Part shown: one piece after another, positions 19,730 to 26,680 of the stretch
Layout of the letters: the number at the start of each line of letters is the position of its first letter
How positions within the stretch are numbered: the first letter of the stretch is position 1
Origin: a delta proteobacterium NaphS2
GTDB lineage: Bacteria; Desulfobacterota; DSM-4660; Desulfatiglandales; Desulfatiglandaceae
Direction of reading: 5' to 3'
NCBI GenBank assembly: GCA_000179315.1
Contig: ADZZ01000065.1
Span: 1 to 55,994 of the forward strand
Length of the DNA stretch: 55,994 nt
Notes under the pieces: model-generated
Told to the model about the DNA's origin: nothing
Database searches by the model: none
The model's input: only the letters and a program-made list of their open reading frames with translations
Program-made: the position numbers and the translations under genes

Positions 19730-21325
19730 ACTAAAGTTTCACCGTTTTTGAACCTTTTCCAATTTTTCCAGCCAGTTCCGCGCATTTTTTTTATTATGCG
19801 CAGAGAATTTTGGCACGAAAAATGAAAATTTTTTCAATTTTTATGCCAATAAATTCAACTAGTTATTTAACTTTTTACCCTTGAAATTCGCTCCATCTCG
19901 TGATAGGATTCGATAACAACTTATTGATATTCCATCGGAAAGGAGCTTGGCAACATGTTTATTCTAAACGATATCTTAAAGCCTCTACAAAATGCTTTTT
20001 CTTCCACCAATCTCGGCAGGGAACGAGCACACTGGTTCTCTTATGCCATCCTGGCTTTCATCATCCCTTTCACTTCATCTATCTCTTCAAACGTGTTGCG
20101 TTGCCTCAATACCTTGTTTGGGCTCAACATTAACAAACGTCGATTCTACACCTTTATGGCTTCCAACAAAATACCATGGCATAACCTATGGGCCGCCTTA
20201 TGGCACCTCATTCCTGACCCCTTGTCCGATGGGCGACTTATGATCGCATTAGATGATTTCATCAATCCAAAGACAGGTCGCAACATCTTCGGATGTTCTC
20301 ATATCTTCGATCATGCCGCAAAGGACAATCAATCCAAATATCCATGGGCACAGAATGTGGTTCTTATTGGTCTGTTAAAGGTCATCAAAGGACGATGGGC
20401 TTGTCTCCCCCTTTCACAGCGATTTTATTTGCCCCAAAAGGCCATAAATGCCAAATCGGACAATATGAGGGTTGCCGGAAAGGTCGTTTCTTTCCAAACC
20501 AAACTCCAACAAGCTGTCGAGATGGTAATTCAGGTAGCTCAACACTTTGCCGGCGTTGACATAATAATCGTTTGTGACAGCTGGTTCGGAAATAACGGCC
20601 TGTTCAAACCCCTCCGCACTAAACTCGGAAATTTTGTTCATTTGCTTTCAAGATTACGTTCCAATACCGTACTGTACTCCATCCCCAAGATCGGTTCTTC
20701 CAAAAAGCCGGGAAGACCCAAAAAATATGGCAGCAGGTTGGGTTCGTGCGCTGAAATGGCGGCGGCATTCATGGCGTACGCTTCAACCTATCACGTCTTC
20801 CTGTACGGAAAATACCGTGAAGTCAACGCATACTCCCAAATCGTTATGCTCAAAACACTCAAGTGCCCTGTCCGGGTTGTCTGGGTCTTTCGAAAAACAC
20901 AGTGGATCGCAATCTTCTCCACGGACTTGAAGCTGTCGGTTGAGCAAATTATCGAGTATTATGGGGCCAGGTGGAAAATCGAGTCGGGTTTCAAGGAGAT
21001 CAAGCAAGACATTGGAAGCAGCAAAAGCCAAACCCGCAATGCACAGGCAGTGATCAATCACATCAATTTTTCCATAATGGCCGCAACAATCATTTGGATC
21101 TATGGTTCACGGCTCGAAAACATTCCCGAACGCAGGCACAAGGTCAAGGGTCGCAACAGTTTCGCCTTTTCCGACCTGAGACATATCATCGCTAAGTCCG
21201 CATTGAGCGATGATTTTCATGCCGTTTGCAACCAAGACAACAAACTGCCCCGAAAATCTTTCCTGGAGGCGTTGCTGCGCATGGTCGGCTGATCAAGCCG
21301 GGGGCATTTTCTGTGAAACTTCAGT
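19730..21325 (+). mobile_element. IS4-family insertion sequence, complete, 1596 bp
   Basis: Terminal inverted repeats are ACTAAAGTTTCAC at the left end (19730-19742) and its near-complement GTGAAACTTCAGT at the right end (21313-21325), 12 of 13 matching. Both ends are flanked by the 6-bp direct repeat ACCCAA (19724-19729 and 21326-21331), consistent with a target duplication. One full transposase gene lies inside. Excision in silico restores the RAYT reading frame, which fixes the ends independently. If the true duplication were longer, AGTACCCAAA is also shared across the ends, but then the inverted repeats would fall out of register. Confidence 0.88.
19955..21292 (+). CDS. IS4-family DDE transposase
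   Basis: A 445-residue transposase of the RNase-H-like DDE class that cuts and rejoins the element ends. Likely catalytic residues are D100 (LMIALDDF), D208 (IVCDSWFG) and E343. E343 lies in a perfect IS4 signature Y-(2)-R-(3)-E-(6)-K (Y336, R339, E343, K350, in YGARWKIESGFKEIK). Length is complete, with no stop or frameshift. Start ATG 19955 has GGAGC upstream. It lies wholly within the 1596-bp element, so the element appears competent. Confidence 0.93.
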   Translation: MFILNDILKPLQNAFSSTNLGRERAHWFSYAILAFIIPFTSSISSNVLRCLNTLFGLNINKRRFYTFMASNKIPWHNLWAALWHLIPDPLSDGRLMIALDDFINPKTGRNIFGCSHIFDHAAKDNQSKYPWAQNVVLIGLLKVIKGRWACLPLSQRFYLPQKAINAKSDNMRVAGKVVSFQTKLQQAVEMVIQVAQHFAGVDIIIVCDSWFGNNGLFKPLRTKLGNFVHLLSRLRSNTVLYSIPKIGSSKKPGRPKKYGSRLGSCAEMAAAFMAYASTYHVFLYGKYREVNAYSQIVMLKTLKCPVRVVWVFRKTQWIAIFSTDLKLSVEQIIEYYGARWKIESGFKEIKQDIGSSKSQTRNAQAVINHINFSIMAATIIWIYGSRLENIPERRHKVKGRNSFAFSDLRHIIAKSALSDDFHAVCNQDNKLPRKSFLEALLRMVG

Positions 21326-21458
21326 ACCCAAATAAACGCCTCCAAATACCCAACACGAAAACGTAATCGGTTACAGGGGTACGATTACAGCCGGAAAGGT
21401 GCATATTTTATTACCGTGTGCACCCAAAACCGCGCCGAATTGTTTGGTCACGTCGTAG

Positions 21459-21477
21459 GGGCGAACTGTGTTCGCCC
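21459..21477. repeat. REP-like palindrome inside the RAYT coding sequence
   Basis: GGGCGAAC-TGT-GTTCGCCC, a perfect 8-bp stem with a 3-base loop, preceded by GTAG. It sits in frame within the RAYT gene. The family resemblance to GTAGGGGCGACC-type repeats is recalled, not searched. Confidence 0.7.
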
Positions 21478-21640
21478 GTCCTATGTTCGCCCGTTTACCG
21501 AATTGTCGGAAACAGGGCATACGGTAAAACACGAAATTGAAACGCTATCGTCAGTATATCCTACGGTTTATGTCAGCGAATTTGTGATTATGCCGAATCA
21601 TGTTCACATGGTTATCGTGATTGATTCCCGCGACATTGAC

Positions 21641-21659
21641 GGGCGACCACAGGTCGCCC
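21641..21659. repeat. Second REP-like palindrome inside the RAYT coding sequence
   Basis: GGGCGACC-ACA-GGTCGCCC, a perfect 8-bp stem with a 3-base loop, followed by CCTACGG. The outer GTAGGGG of the first palindrome and the CCCCTAC of this one are complementary, so the pair brackets about 200 bases of the gene. Confidence 0.7.
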
Positions 21660-21992
21660 CTACGGTATCCCGGATCATCAAACAATGGAAAGGATCCATT
21701 ACAAAACGTTTAGGGTTCTCGCCGTGGCAGAAATCGTTCCATGACCATGTGATTCGCAATCAGGATGATTATCTTCGTATTGCACAATATATGGAGAATA
21801 ATCCCGCACAATGGCAAATGGATAGCCTGCATCCATCGAAAATTTCGAGGCAAAAGCATGAACCGGAGTGAGAAAAAGCCCTTTGTAATTTGGATAAGGG
21901 AAATACCCATTTTGATCCCGGTTTATCAAATTGCAAAAGGGAATACTTCAACAATATCATGATGTAAAATCTGGACTGCACCGAAGGGGCCA

Positions 21993-22020
21993 CTTTTTCC
22001 GAGCGCAATCTCGGAAAAAG
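21993..22020. terminator. Perfect 11-bp hairpin, likely bidirectional terminator
   Basis: CTTTTTCCGAG-6 bases-CTCGGAAAAAG, with the U-run and A-run built into the stem. It lies between the RAYT stop (21871) and the first DUF3795 gene (22051), and would insulate that gene from upstream transcription. Confidence 0.6.
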
Positions 22021-22025
22021 CCTAG

Positions 22026-22488
22026 ACTCTTAGCAAAAAAAGGAGTGACTATGGATAACGAAACACTGAAAATAATGTCATCACCGTGTGGATTGCCATG
22101 CTTTCACTGTGCAGCCTATCTGGCAAGGGAGGATCCGGAAATTTTGGAGAGATTGGTGTCAACCCTTGGTGTCTCACCGGACAAAGCCACTTGCAAGGGA
22201 TGCCGTCCTCAGAATGGAAAGATCCCATTGGTGAACCCGAAGAGAACATGCGAAATAGTACTCTGTACCAACAAAAAGGGGATTGATTTTTGTCACGAAT
22301 GTGACGACTTCCCGTGCGAGCGTTTTCAGCCCTACGCCGATCAAGCGCATTTTCCTCACAATATGAAGATGTACCAGCTTTGCATGATGAAAAAACTCGG
22401 TTTTGAAGCGTGGGCGGAAAATAATGCGGCACAAATTTGGGACACCTATCGCACTGTACCATTCAGTTTCGACAACATTCTCTATTGA
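22026..22488 (+). repeat. 463-bp duplicated unit, copy 1 (DUF3795 gene and leader)
   Basis: Near-identical to 28924-29386, starting at ACTCTTAGC and ending at the DUF3795 stop codon, after which the copies diverge completely. The few base differences produce six amino-acid changes in 145. Confidence 0.92.
22051..22488 (+). CDS. DUF3795 cysteine-rich protein, copy 1
   Basis: A 145-residue small soluble protein of the DUF3795 family. The family cysteine framework is clear: PCGLPCFHCAAYLA at the start, CKGC in the middle, and CEIVLC followed by IDFCHECDDFPCERF. These suggest metal binding, probably zinc, although the biochemical role of DUF3795 is not established. ATG 22051 has AAAGGAG at good spacing. 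A second copy lies at 28949-29386, differing by six residues, and both are intact. Upstream of this copy the ancestral leader is interrupted by the RAYT/IS4 block. Confidence 0.85.
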   Translation: MDNETLKIMSSPCGLPCFHCAAYLAREDPEILERLVSTLGVSPDKATCKGCRPQNGKIPLVNPKRTCEIVLCTNKKGIDFCHECDDFPCERFQPYADQAHFPHNMKMYQLCMMKKLGFEAWAENNAAQIWDTYRTVPFSFDNILY

Positions 22489-22847
22489 TTTGAGTTAAAC
22501 TCTATTCGAAATGAAAAGGGCCAACATGTGGTTTCACGGAGGTTTTCCTATGGACTATCCTATCAAATGCTGCTTCTTCAGCCGCCAGGCGCAAGACACT
22601 TCAGGAAACATTTAACCTTCAAGAAAGCGACTATCTTTAAGGGTCGATCATAGAAAATAGATATGTACTTAACTCTTATGCTCTAATCCGGTAGGCGCGT
22701 AATTCAGGTGACACTGTTCTTAATTCCTGAAGATATTTAGGAAATTCGGCATAATTATTGCCCTTATGGATAACACCGCATTTGAGATATTGAAGGGACG
22801 AAATCCATCCCTTCAATATCTTGTTAACTGTAAAAAGGGGAGAGACC
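22489..22847. other. Intergenic region with a 13-bp hairpin before the HEPN-type gene
   Basis: About 360 bases without a credible gene. It is AT-rich. Its only clear structure is the perfect inverted repeat at 22786-22820, listed separately. A weaker TTCAGG/CCTGAA inverted repeat lies around 22705-22733. Confidence 0.5.
22786..22820. promoter_or_regulatory. Perfect 13-bp hairpin upstream of the HEPN-type gene
   Basis: GATATTGAAGGGA (22786-22798) and TCCCTTCAATATC (22808-22820) form a perfect stem with a 9-base loop, 27 bases before the next start codon. No U-run follows on the plus strand, so a regulatory leader structure or protein-binding site is as likely as a terminator. Confidence 0.45.
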
Positions 22848-23651
22848 ATGCATCACACCATACCCGAAGAAATATATAATAAAATCATTCAATTAATCCC
22901 GACATCTAACGATGAGGCCAAGCCCCTATTTTACCGTGACTTCTTGTTCAATATGCACGATCTAATACATGGTAGTAGCTTGGGAATATCACTGGTTTGT
23001 TTGAGAGATGCATATTTTCGGTTGGATGCTTCTAAAATTTCCTTATATAGTGCGCATGTTCAAAGCATTTATTATAAGAAATTCCATGATGAAGCACCAT
23101 TGAATATTGAGTCAATTCGATTTGCCAAACACCATCTTGATTACATCCCTTTGAATTTATACGCTTTTCAAGAAGATATTGCTGAATTCATAATAAAATA
23201 TAAATCTTTAGATGCTATTTTTTGTGGGTGGAAAAAGGAGCCAAAAACTGAAAAATTATTAGAAAACAAACGAGTTGCTAGCAACGCAGCAAAAGTCGGT
23301 CTTTTCCTAAAAGCGAAACGACCAAAATTGAAATTCACAGATATAATATTGAAGTTGGTACAGGACGAATATTGGAAGAAAGCCATTAAATACAGAAATT
23401 CATGGGTTCATGAAAAACCACCGATCATAGAGGGCTTAGGTATTCAACACAATCGAGAATCAAGAATAGAAGTTGAAGAAAAACGAAGATCATTTGGTTT
23501 TGGAGGTTCAAGTAAACCTGACTATACCATAAAAGAACTTTTTGAAATTTGTACAAAAGCAATTGAAGCTGGAGTGGCTGTGGTCAATGATATCATTTCA
23601 ATAATTGATAATGACGAAGATGATATAAGAAAAAACATAAACTTCAGTTAA
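22848..23651 (+). CDS. HEPN-domain protein (Cthe_2314-like), integron-cassette-borne
   Basis: A 267-residue protein of markedly AT-rich codon use, unlike the chromosomal backbone. The C-terminal half contains RNSWVHE, which fits the R-x4-H ribonuclease motif of HEPN domains. The surrounding helices (YWKKAIKYRNSWVHEKPP) suggest the Cthe_2314-like HEPN group; this is recalled, not searched. HEPN proteins are often RNases in toxin-antitoxin or defence systems, but no activity is shown here. ATG 22848 is chosen for the AGGGGAG upstream; the longer frame begins with TTG inside a hairpin. Its stop codon lies inside the first box of an attC-like site, typical of a gene cassette. The nuclease-like cassette follows at once. 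Confidence 0.6.
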   Translation: MHHTIPEEIYNKIIQLIPTSNDEAKPLFYRDFLFNMHDLIHGSSLGISLVCLRDAYFRLDASKISLYSAHVQSIYYKKFHDEAPLNIESIRFAKHHLDYIPLNLYAFQEDIAEFIIKYKSLDAIFCGWKKEPKTEKLLENKRVASNAAKVGLFLKAKRPKLKFTDIILKLVQDEYWKKAIKYRNSWVHEKPPIIEGLGIQHNRESRIEVEEKRRSFGFGGSSKPDYTIKELFEICTKAIEAGVAVVNDIISIIDNDEDDIRKNINFS

Positions 23652-23701
23652 CATGTCATTTCAGCGAATCGCTGACGCGTCCGCTGAATTCCGCGCTAGG
23701 C
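23646..23701 (+). repeat. Integron attC-like site 1
   Basis: Left outer box AGTTAAC (containing the TAA of the HEPN-type gene), 5-base spacer, left inner box ATTTCAGCG, central 15 bases, right inner box CGCTGAAT, 5-base spacer, right outer box GCTAGGC. The inner boxes pair perfectly except for one unpaired T in the left box, matching the extrahelical base of attC sites on the expected side. The right outer box departs from GTTRRRY at one position (C for T), so the site may be inactive. Confidence 0.6.
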
Positions 23702-23716
23702 CCAAAAGGTACCGTA

Positions 23717-24277
23717 ATGACAAGTATTAGAGTTGATGATCTACTTAACGAAAATCAAAGGTTGAAAGAGGTAGTCAAGAAACTGGAAAGTGAGCTTACG
23801 TTCCTTAAGAACCATCCTACCATCGTTAGAGGATTGAAAGGAGAAATCCTCATTTGTAAGCTCACGAATGGTATGCAGACCAGGTACTCTGAACGATTTG
23901 ATGTTGTTCTTCCAAACAAAATAAAAATCGAAGTCAAAAATAGCCAATTACACACACCATCGAAGAAAGCTGCCTCTCTCAGATGGAATTGGGACAAGCC
24001 CTTAGGATCCTTTGATAAAGGCAAGGATTACCATCTTTTAATACTTATGGGCGACAAAGACTTGAGATATCCCGAACAATATCAAGACGATTCACCGTAC
24101 GTATTCTTTGCTTTACCCTATCCAAATGTAGAATACTTTATGGACCCAGGCAAAACACACGGAGGCATGATTTCTCTCAGTACCCACTTTAAAGGACTCA
24201 GGTCGAAGAGATCAAAATTGCTATTGGAATACATGGTCCCGGAACAAGAAATCAGCACCCTTATGGAATCAGCCTAA
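23717..24277 (+). CDS. Putative PD-(D/E)XK-fold nuclease with coiled-coil N-terminus, cassette-borne
   Basis: A 186-residue protein. Residues 6-32 form a short coiled coil (LNENQRLKEVVKKLESELTF). Then come a glycine-glutamate segment (GLKGEILICKLTNG) and RFDVVLPNKIKIEVKNS. In the latter, D and E-x-K are spaced as in the core of PD-(D/E)XK endonucleases, with a glutamate in the preceding helix. Fold and activity are inferred from this motif only. Codon use is AT-rich. The stop codon TAA lies within the left outer box of attC site 2, and the gene starts 15 bases after attC site 1, so it looks like a complete integron gene cassette. Restriction or defence use is possible but not shown. Confidence 0.5.
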   Translation: MTSIRVDDLLNENQRLKEVVKKLESELTFLKNHPTIVRGLKGEILICKLTNGMQTRYSERFDVVLPNKIKIEVKNSQLHTPSKKAASLRWNWDKPLGSFDKGKDYHLLILMGDKDLRYPEQYQDDSPYVFFALPYPNVEYFMDPGKTHGGMISLSTHFKGLRSKRSKLLLEYMVPEQEISTLMESA

Positions 24278-24361
24278 CCCGCCGTTTCCAGCCGACGCCG
24301 GGTAAGGGTGTGGGTTTTTCTCGAAGCTCAGTGGCGGCGCGGCTGAAACGGAACGTTGGCG
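24272..24361 (+). repeat. Integron attC-like site 2 with two extrahelical bases
   Basis: Left outer box GCCTAAC (24272-24278, a perfect RYYYAAC), spacer CCGCC, then GTTTC-c-AGCCG-a-CGCCG. A 34-base centre follows, then CGGCG-CGGCT-GAAAC, spacer GGAAC and right outer box GTTGGCG (24355-24361). The two inner arms pair over 15 bp except for two unpaired bases (C and A) in the left arm, five base pairs apart. Paired extrahelical bases at this spacing are a defining property of attC sites. At 90 bp the length is typical. Confidence 0.8.
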
Positions 24362-24428
24362 CTCCGGGCGACAAGCGGATCGAGCGGATGGCCACGGGGC
24401 ATTCGGCATCAAGAAAGGATAAATACGA

Positions 24429-24503
24429 ATGAGCAAACGATTGTTCTGGAAAATCACGGTGGTATCGTTTTGCATTCTTATCGCAGGGGTGATGGCAGAA
24501 TGA
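24429..24503 (+). CDS. 24-residue hydrophobic mini-ORF
   Basis: MSKRLFWKITVVSFCILIAG plus four more residues. It has a basic start and one hydrophobic segment, and AAAGGAT nine bases before the ATG. It looks either like a signal peptide whose gene has been cut off by the stop at 24501-24503 or like a small membrane peptide. It is the first frame after attC site 2. I cannot tell whether it is expressed. Confidence 0.3.
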   Translation: MSKRLFWKITVVSFCILIAGVMAE

Positions 24504-24621
24504 AATGGGGGCAGACCTGTTGTTGACTGTTAATGAGGAAGGGTACAAAAGCGACCCCATGAGACCGTAAGACCACGGACCCATTATAAGGTTATTAATG
24601 ACTTTCGGAAGGCGGGAATGA

Positions 24622-24825
24622 ATTGACCGAACTGTTCTTCAGAAAATTGGAAAACAACCCGATAAAGATGTGCGAAAATTTGTCACAAAGCTGAATACAG
24701 CGAGCGTGGCCACGCGTTACCCCGATGATCTGTCGAAAACACAGGCGGCCTACACGAAAAATATTACGGAAGAAATGATACTGAAAAGCAAGGATGTATT
24801 GAAATGGGTCAAAAGACAGTTTTAG
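24622..24825 (+). pseudogene. C-terminal remnant of a HEPN-domain protein paired with MNT
   Basis: This frame has no start codon and opens right after a TGA. It encodes VLQKIGKQPDKDVRKFVTKL, then TASVATRYPDDLSKTQAAYT and a terminal EEMILKSKDVLKWVKRQF. The RYPDD segment and the final helix are typical of the C-terminal half of the small HEPN proteins that pair with minimal nucleotidyltransferases (MNT). The N-terminal half, including the helix before the R-x4-6-H motif, is missing. Its end overlaps the start of the nucleotidyltransferase gene by 22 bases, the usual HEPN-MNT arrangement. Confidence 0.65.
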
Positions 24826-25115
24826 ATACCATCAAGGAATTCAGAAAGGCGTTGGAAGCCATCAATATTCATGTTGATCAGCTCATCTTGTTCGGCTCTC
24901 ACGCCGAGGGTAGTGCTCGCGAGGACAGTGATATCGACCTGGTTGTCATTTCCCCAAGCTTTGCAGAAAAAAGTTATTGGGAGCGCATCAACATTTTGAG
25001 CGATGCAATCTACGAAGTCTTCGCGCCTATTGAAGCTTCGGCATTTACGCCGGATGAGTGGAAATCCAAAAAGTCCCTAATTACTGATTACGCAAAGGAC
25101 GGTGTCTTCGTTTGA
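24804..25115 (+). CDS. Minimal nucleotidyltransferase (MNT)
   Basis: A 103-residue single-domain nucleotidyltransferase. The core motif is complete: LILFGSHAEGSAREDSDIDLVVIS holds the G-S and the D-x-D metal-binding pair, with a third acidic position expected near IEASAF. MNT proteins pair with HEPN toxins and can neutralise them by adding nucleotides to a HEPN tyrosine. Here the partner directly upstream is only a remnant, so the MNT is an orphan, perhaps a relic of a decayed toxin-antitoxin pair. The start ATG lies inside the last codons of the HEPN frame. No strong ribosome site is visible, consistent with translational coupling. Confidence 0.85.
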   Translation: MGQKTVLDTIKEFRKALEAINIHVDQLILFGSHAEGSAREDSDIDLVVISPSFAEKSYWERINILSDAIYEVFAPIEASAFTPDEWKSKKSLITDYAKDGVFV

Positions 25116-25140
25116 AAATGGAAAATGAAACATCACCCCA

Positions 25141-25220
25141 CGTCATTCCGGCGAAAGCCGGAATCCAGTTTTTGTGCATAAATCGGAAACTCTGGATTCC
25201 GGGTCAAGCCCGGAATGACG
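25141..25220. repeat. MITE-like paired palindromic repeat, 80 bp
   Basis: Two units, CGTCATTCCGG...CCGGAATCCAG (25141-25168) and CTGGATTCCGGG...CCCGGAATGACG (25192-25220), are near reverse complements of each other, and each is itself palindromic around ATTCCGG/CCGGAAT. Such ATTCC...GGAAT repeats are scattered non-autonomously in many bacterial genomes. It could also fold as a strong hairpin between the MNT gene and the DUF6765 gene. Confidence 0.75.
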
Positions 25221-25240
25221 TCTAAGAAGGAGGAAAAAAC

Positions 25241-26335
25241 ATGCAGATCGATTTCCATCATACAGCGACTTATGTGATTGCCCGTTATGCCGGTTTTTCC
25301 CATCGTGAAGCCGATATCATCGCCTACTGTTCCCAGTATGTCGATGATGCCACCAACACAGGAACCATTGTTTTCGACAATCGCGCTATGTACGAACGAG
25401 TGGCATCGGCACATAGGATGTTGGATTACAGCAATTTTGTGGAACTTGCCAATCATCAAGTATGGATTCCCTTTCATTTTCTGCCCGGCAATGGCGGTTT
25501 GCCTGCCGGAGAAAACCCGGGGGAAAAGTTTATCAACAAGATAGTTTGCAAACCCAACAGTTATGTCGCGCAGCAGATGGTGGCGGATTGTATTCGGGAA
25601 CAAGAGACACCCTATGGCTTGTACCGCCTCGGTATTACCATGCATGTGTATGCCGATACCTGGGCTCACCAAGGATTTGCCGGTGTTCAACATGAAATCA
25701 ACAGTATCACAGCCCTGGACGACAACGACAACGAGGATACGGCTTTCCTTGGCCGCCTTAGAAGCAGCTTCGGCGACTGGGTGGAGTCGGTCGCGAGCAG
25801 TTTTGTTGGGGATGCACTGCCCTTAGGACATGGTGCGGCACTGAGTCATCCGGATAAACCGTATCTTTCCTGGAGCTACCGTGACAACAGTGGTAAGATC
25901 GTTCGCCGGAACAATACGGATATATTTACGGAGGCCGCTGATTATATGTGCCGGGCCATGCAGCGATATCGGGTACGAAATCCTGATGCTGGAGTGGACG
26001 GTCTAAAGGATCAGCAGAAACAAAAATTAAGGCAGATGTTCGCTTCTACTTTGGATGAGTCGGGTGATGTGCGACATGAAAAATGGATTAAGGCAATAGC
26101 GGCAGGGTACTTCGGTTTTCCGGATCAACCCATCAGATATCGATCCAAGGGCGCTGGGTCCTGGAAGTATTTGGCTATAGGTACCCGCCGTAAGAAGGAT
26201 AAAAAAAGCGATCGCTTTGTGTACGATCCATCTTTCATGGCCAGCGACTGGAAACTGTTCCACGATGCCTTGCAGGTTCATCGGCTCACGGTTATCCGCG
26301 ATATCCTGCCCCGCTACGGCATCTGTGCTGCATGA
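25241..26335 (+). CDS. DUF6765-like protein, possible zinc-dependent phospholipase C relative
   Basis: A 364-residue cytoplasmic protein with no signal peptide. It opens MQIDFHHTATYVIARYAGFS, followed by EADIIAYCSQYVDDA. Further on is MHVYADTWAHQGFAG. The spaced His and Asp residues (FHH, YVDDA, MHVYADTWAH) resemble the metal-ligand arrangement of the zinc-dependent phospholipase C / S1-P1 nuclease group; this is inference. The family name DUF6765 is recalled, not searched. AAGGAGGA precedes the ATG at good spacing. It stands alone between a MITE-like repeat and the IS91-family element and is not obviously tied to its neighbours. Confidence 0.6.
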   Translation: MQIDFHHTATYVIARYAGFSHREADIIAYCSQYVDDATNTGTIVFDNRAMYERVASAHRMLDYSNFVELANHQVWIPFHFLPGNGGLPAGENPGEKFINKIVCKPNSYVAQQMVADCIREQETPYGLYRLGITMHVYADTWAHQGFAGVQHEINSITALDDNDNEDTAFLGRLRSSFGDWVESVASSFVGDALPLGHGAALSHPDKPYLSWSYRDNSGKIVRRNNTDIFTEAADYMCRAMQRYRVRNPDAGVDGLKDQQKQKLRQMFASTLDESGDVRHEKWIKAIAAGYFGFPDQPIRYRSKGAGSWKYLAIGTRRKKDKKSDRFVYDPSFMASDWKLFHDALQVHRLTVIRDILPRYGICAA

Positions 26336-26397
26336 TGAAGCAGGGCAAGACATGGCGGCGTCTATCACCAGTGAATTTGGACTGTTATATATTAGAT

Positions 26398-26460
26398 GCC
26401 GAACGAATAAGGTTAGATTGTGAGAGCGGAGCGAACCACAATCTGAACCGTTTGTTGGAC
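26398..26460 (-). repeat. attC-like imperfect palindrome 3
   Basis: Read on the minus strand: GTCCAAC (a perfect RYYYAAC box), 4-base spacer, GGTT-c-AGATTGTG, a 14-base loop, CACAATCTAACC, 6-base spacer and GTTCGGC. The inner arms pair over 12 bp except for one extrahelical C on the left arm, the attC pattern. Orientation is opposite to sites 1 and 2, and the outer right box departs from consensus, so it is less certain. A plain terminator hairpin is the alternative. Confidence 0.4.
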
Positions 26461-26680
26461 AAGCCCGGTTACTATATATAGAAAACAGCTTTTTTGAAAG
26501 AGGCAGCTTGATCAGGACAGAAGTGAGACAGGGATTTTCTGCTTCTGCCCATATGCTCTTTGAAATAGATTTGCCTGAAGAACAAGGCTTTCAGAAGCGG
26601 AATATGCAGTTTTTTTGCGCATAGGTGTCCATTACCGGGGAAACCGGGCTTTTTCATAAACCGGTGATGTTGGCTCTGGG

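Larger units (their letters stand above)
19703..21871 (+). pseudogene. REP-associated tyrosine transposase (RAYT, Y1 HUH) interrupted by IS4
   Basis: Codons 1-9 are at 19703-19729 (MQTGKKSTQ). The frame is then split by the IS4-family element and resumes exactly at 21332 (INASKYPTRKRNRLQGYDYS). Removing 19730-21331 (element plus one copy of the ACCCAA target duplication) restores one open frame of 188 codons, the normal size for a RAYT. Features include RLQGYDYSRKGAYFITVCTQ at the start of the Y1 domain, the HUH pair in MPNHVHMVIV, and the C-terminal FHDHVIRNQDDYLRIAQYMENNP. RAYTs are single-strand transposases linked to spreading REP palindromes; two such palindromes lie inside this gene. 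The 3' part could still be started at GTG 21416, but it would lack the first strand of the domain. Confidence 0.85.
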
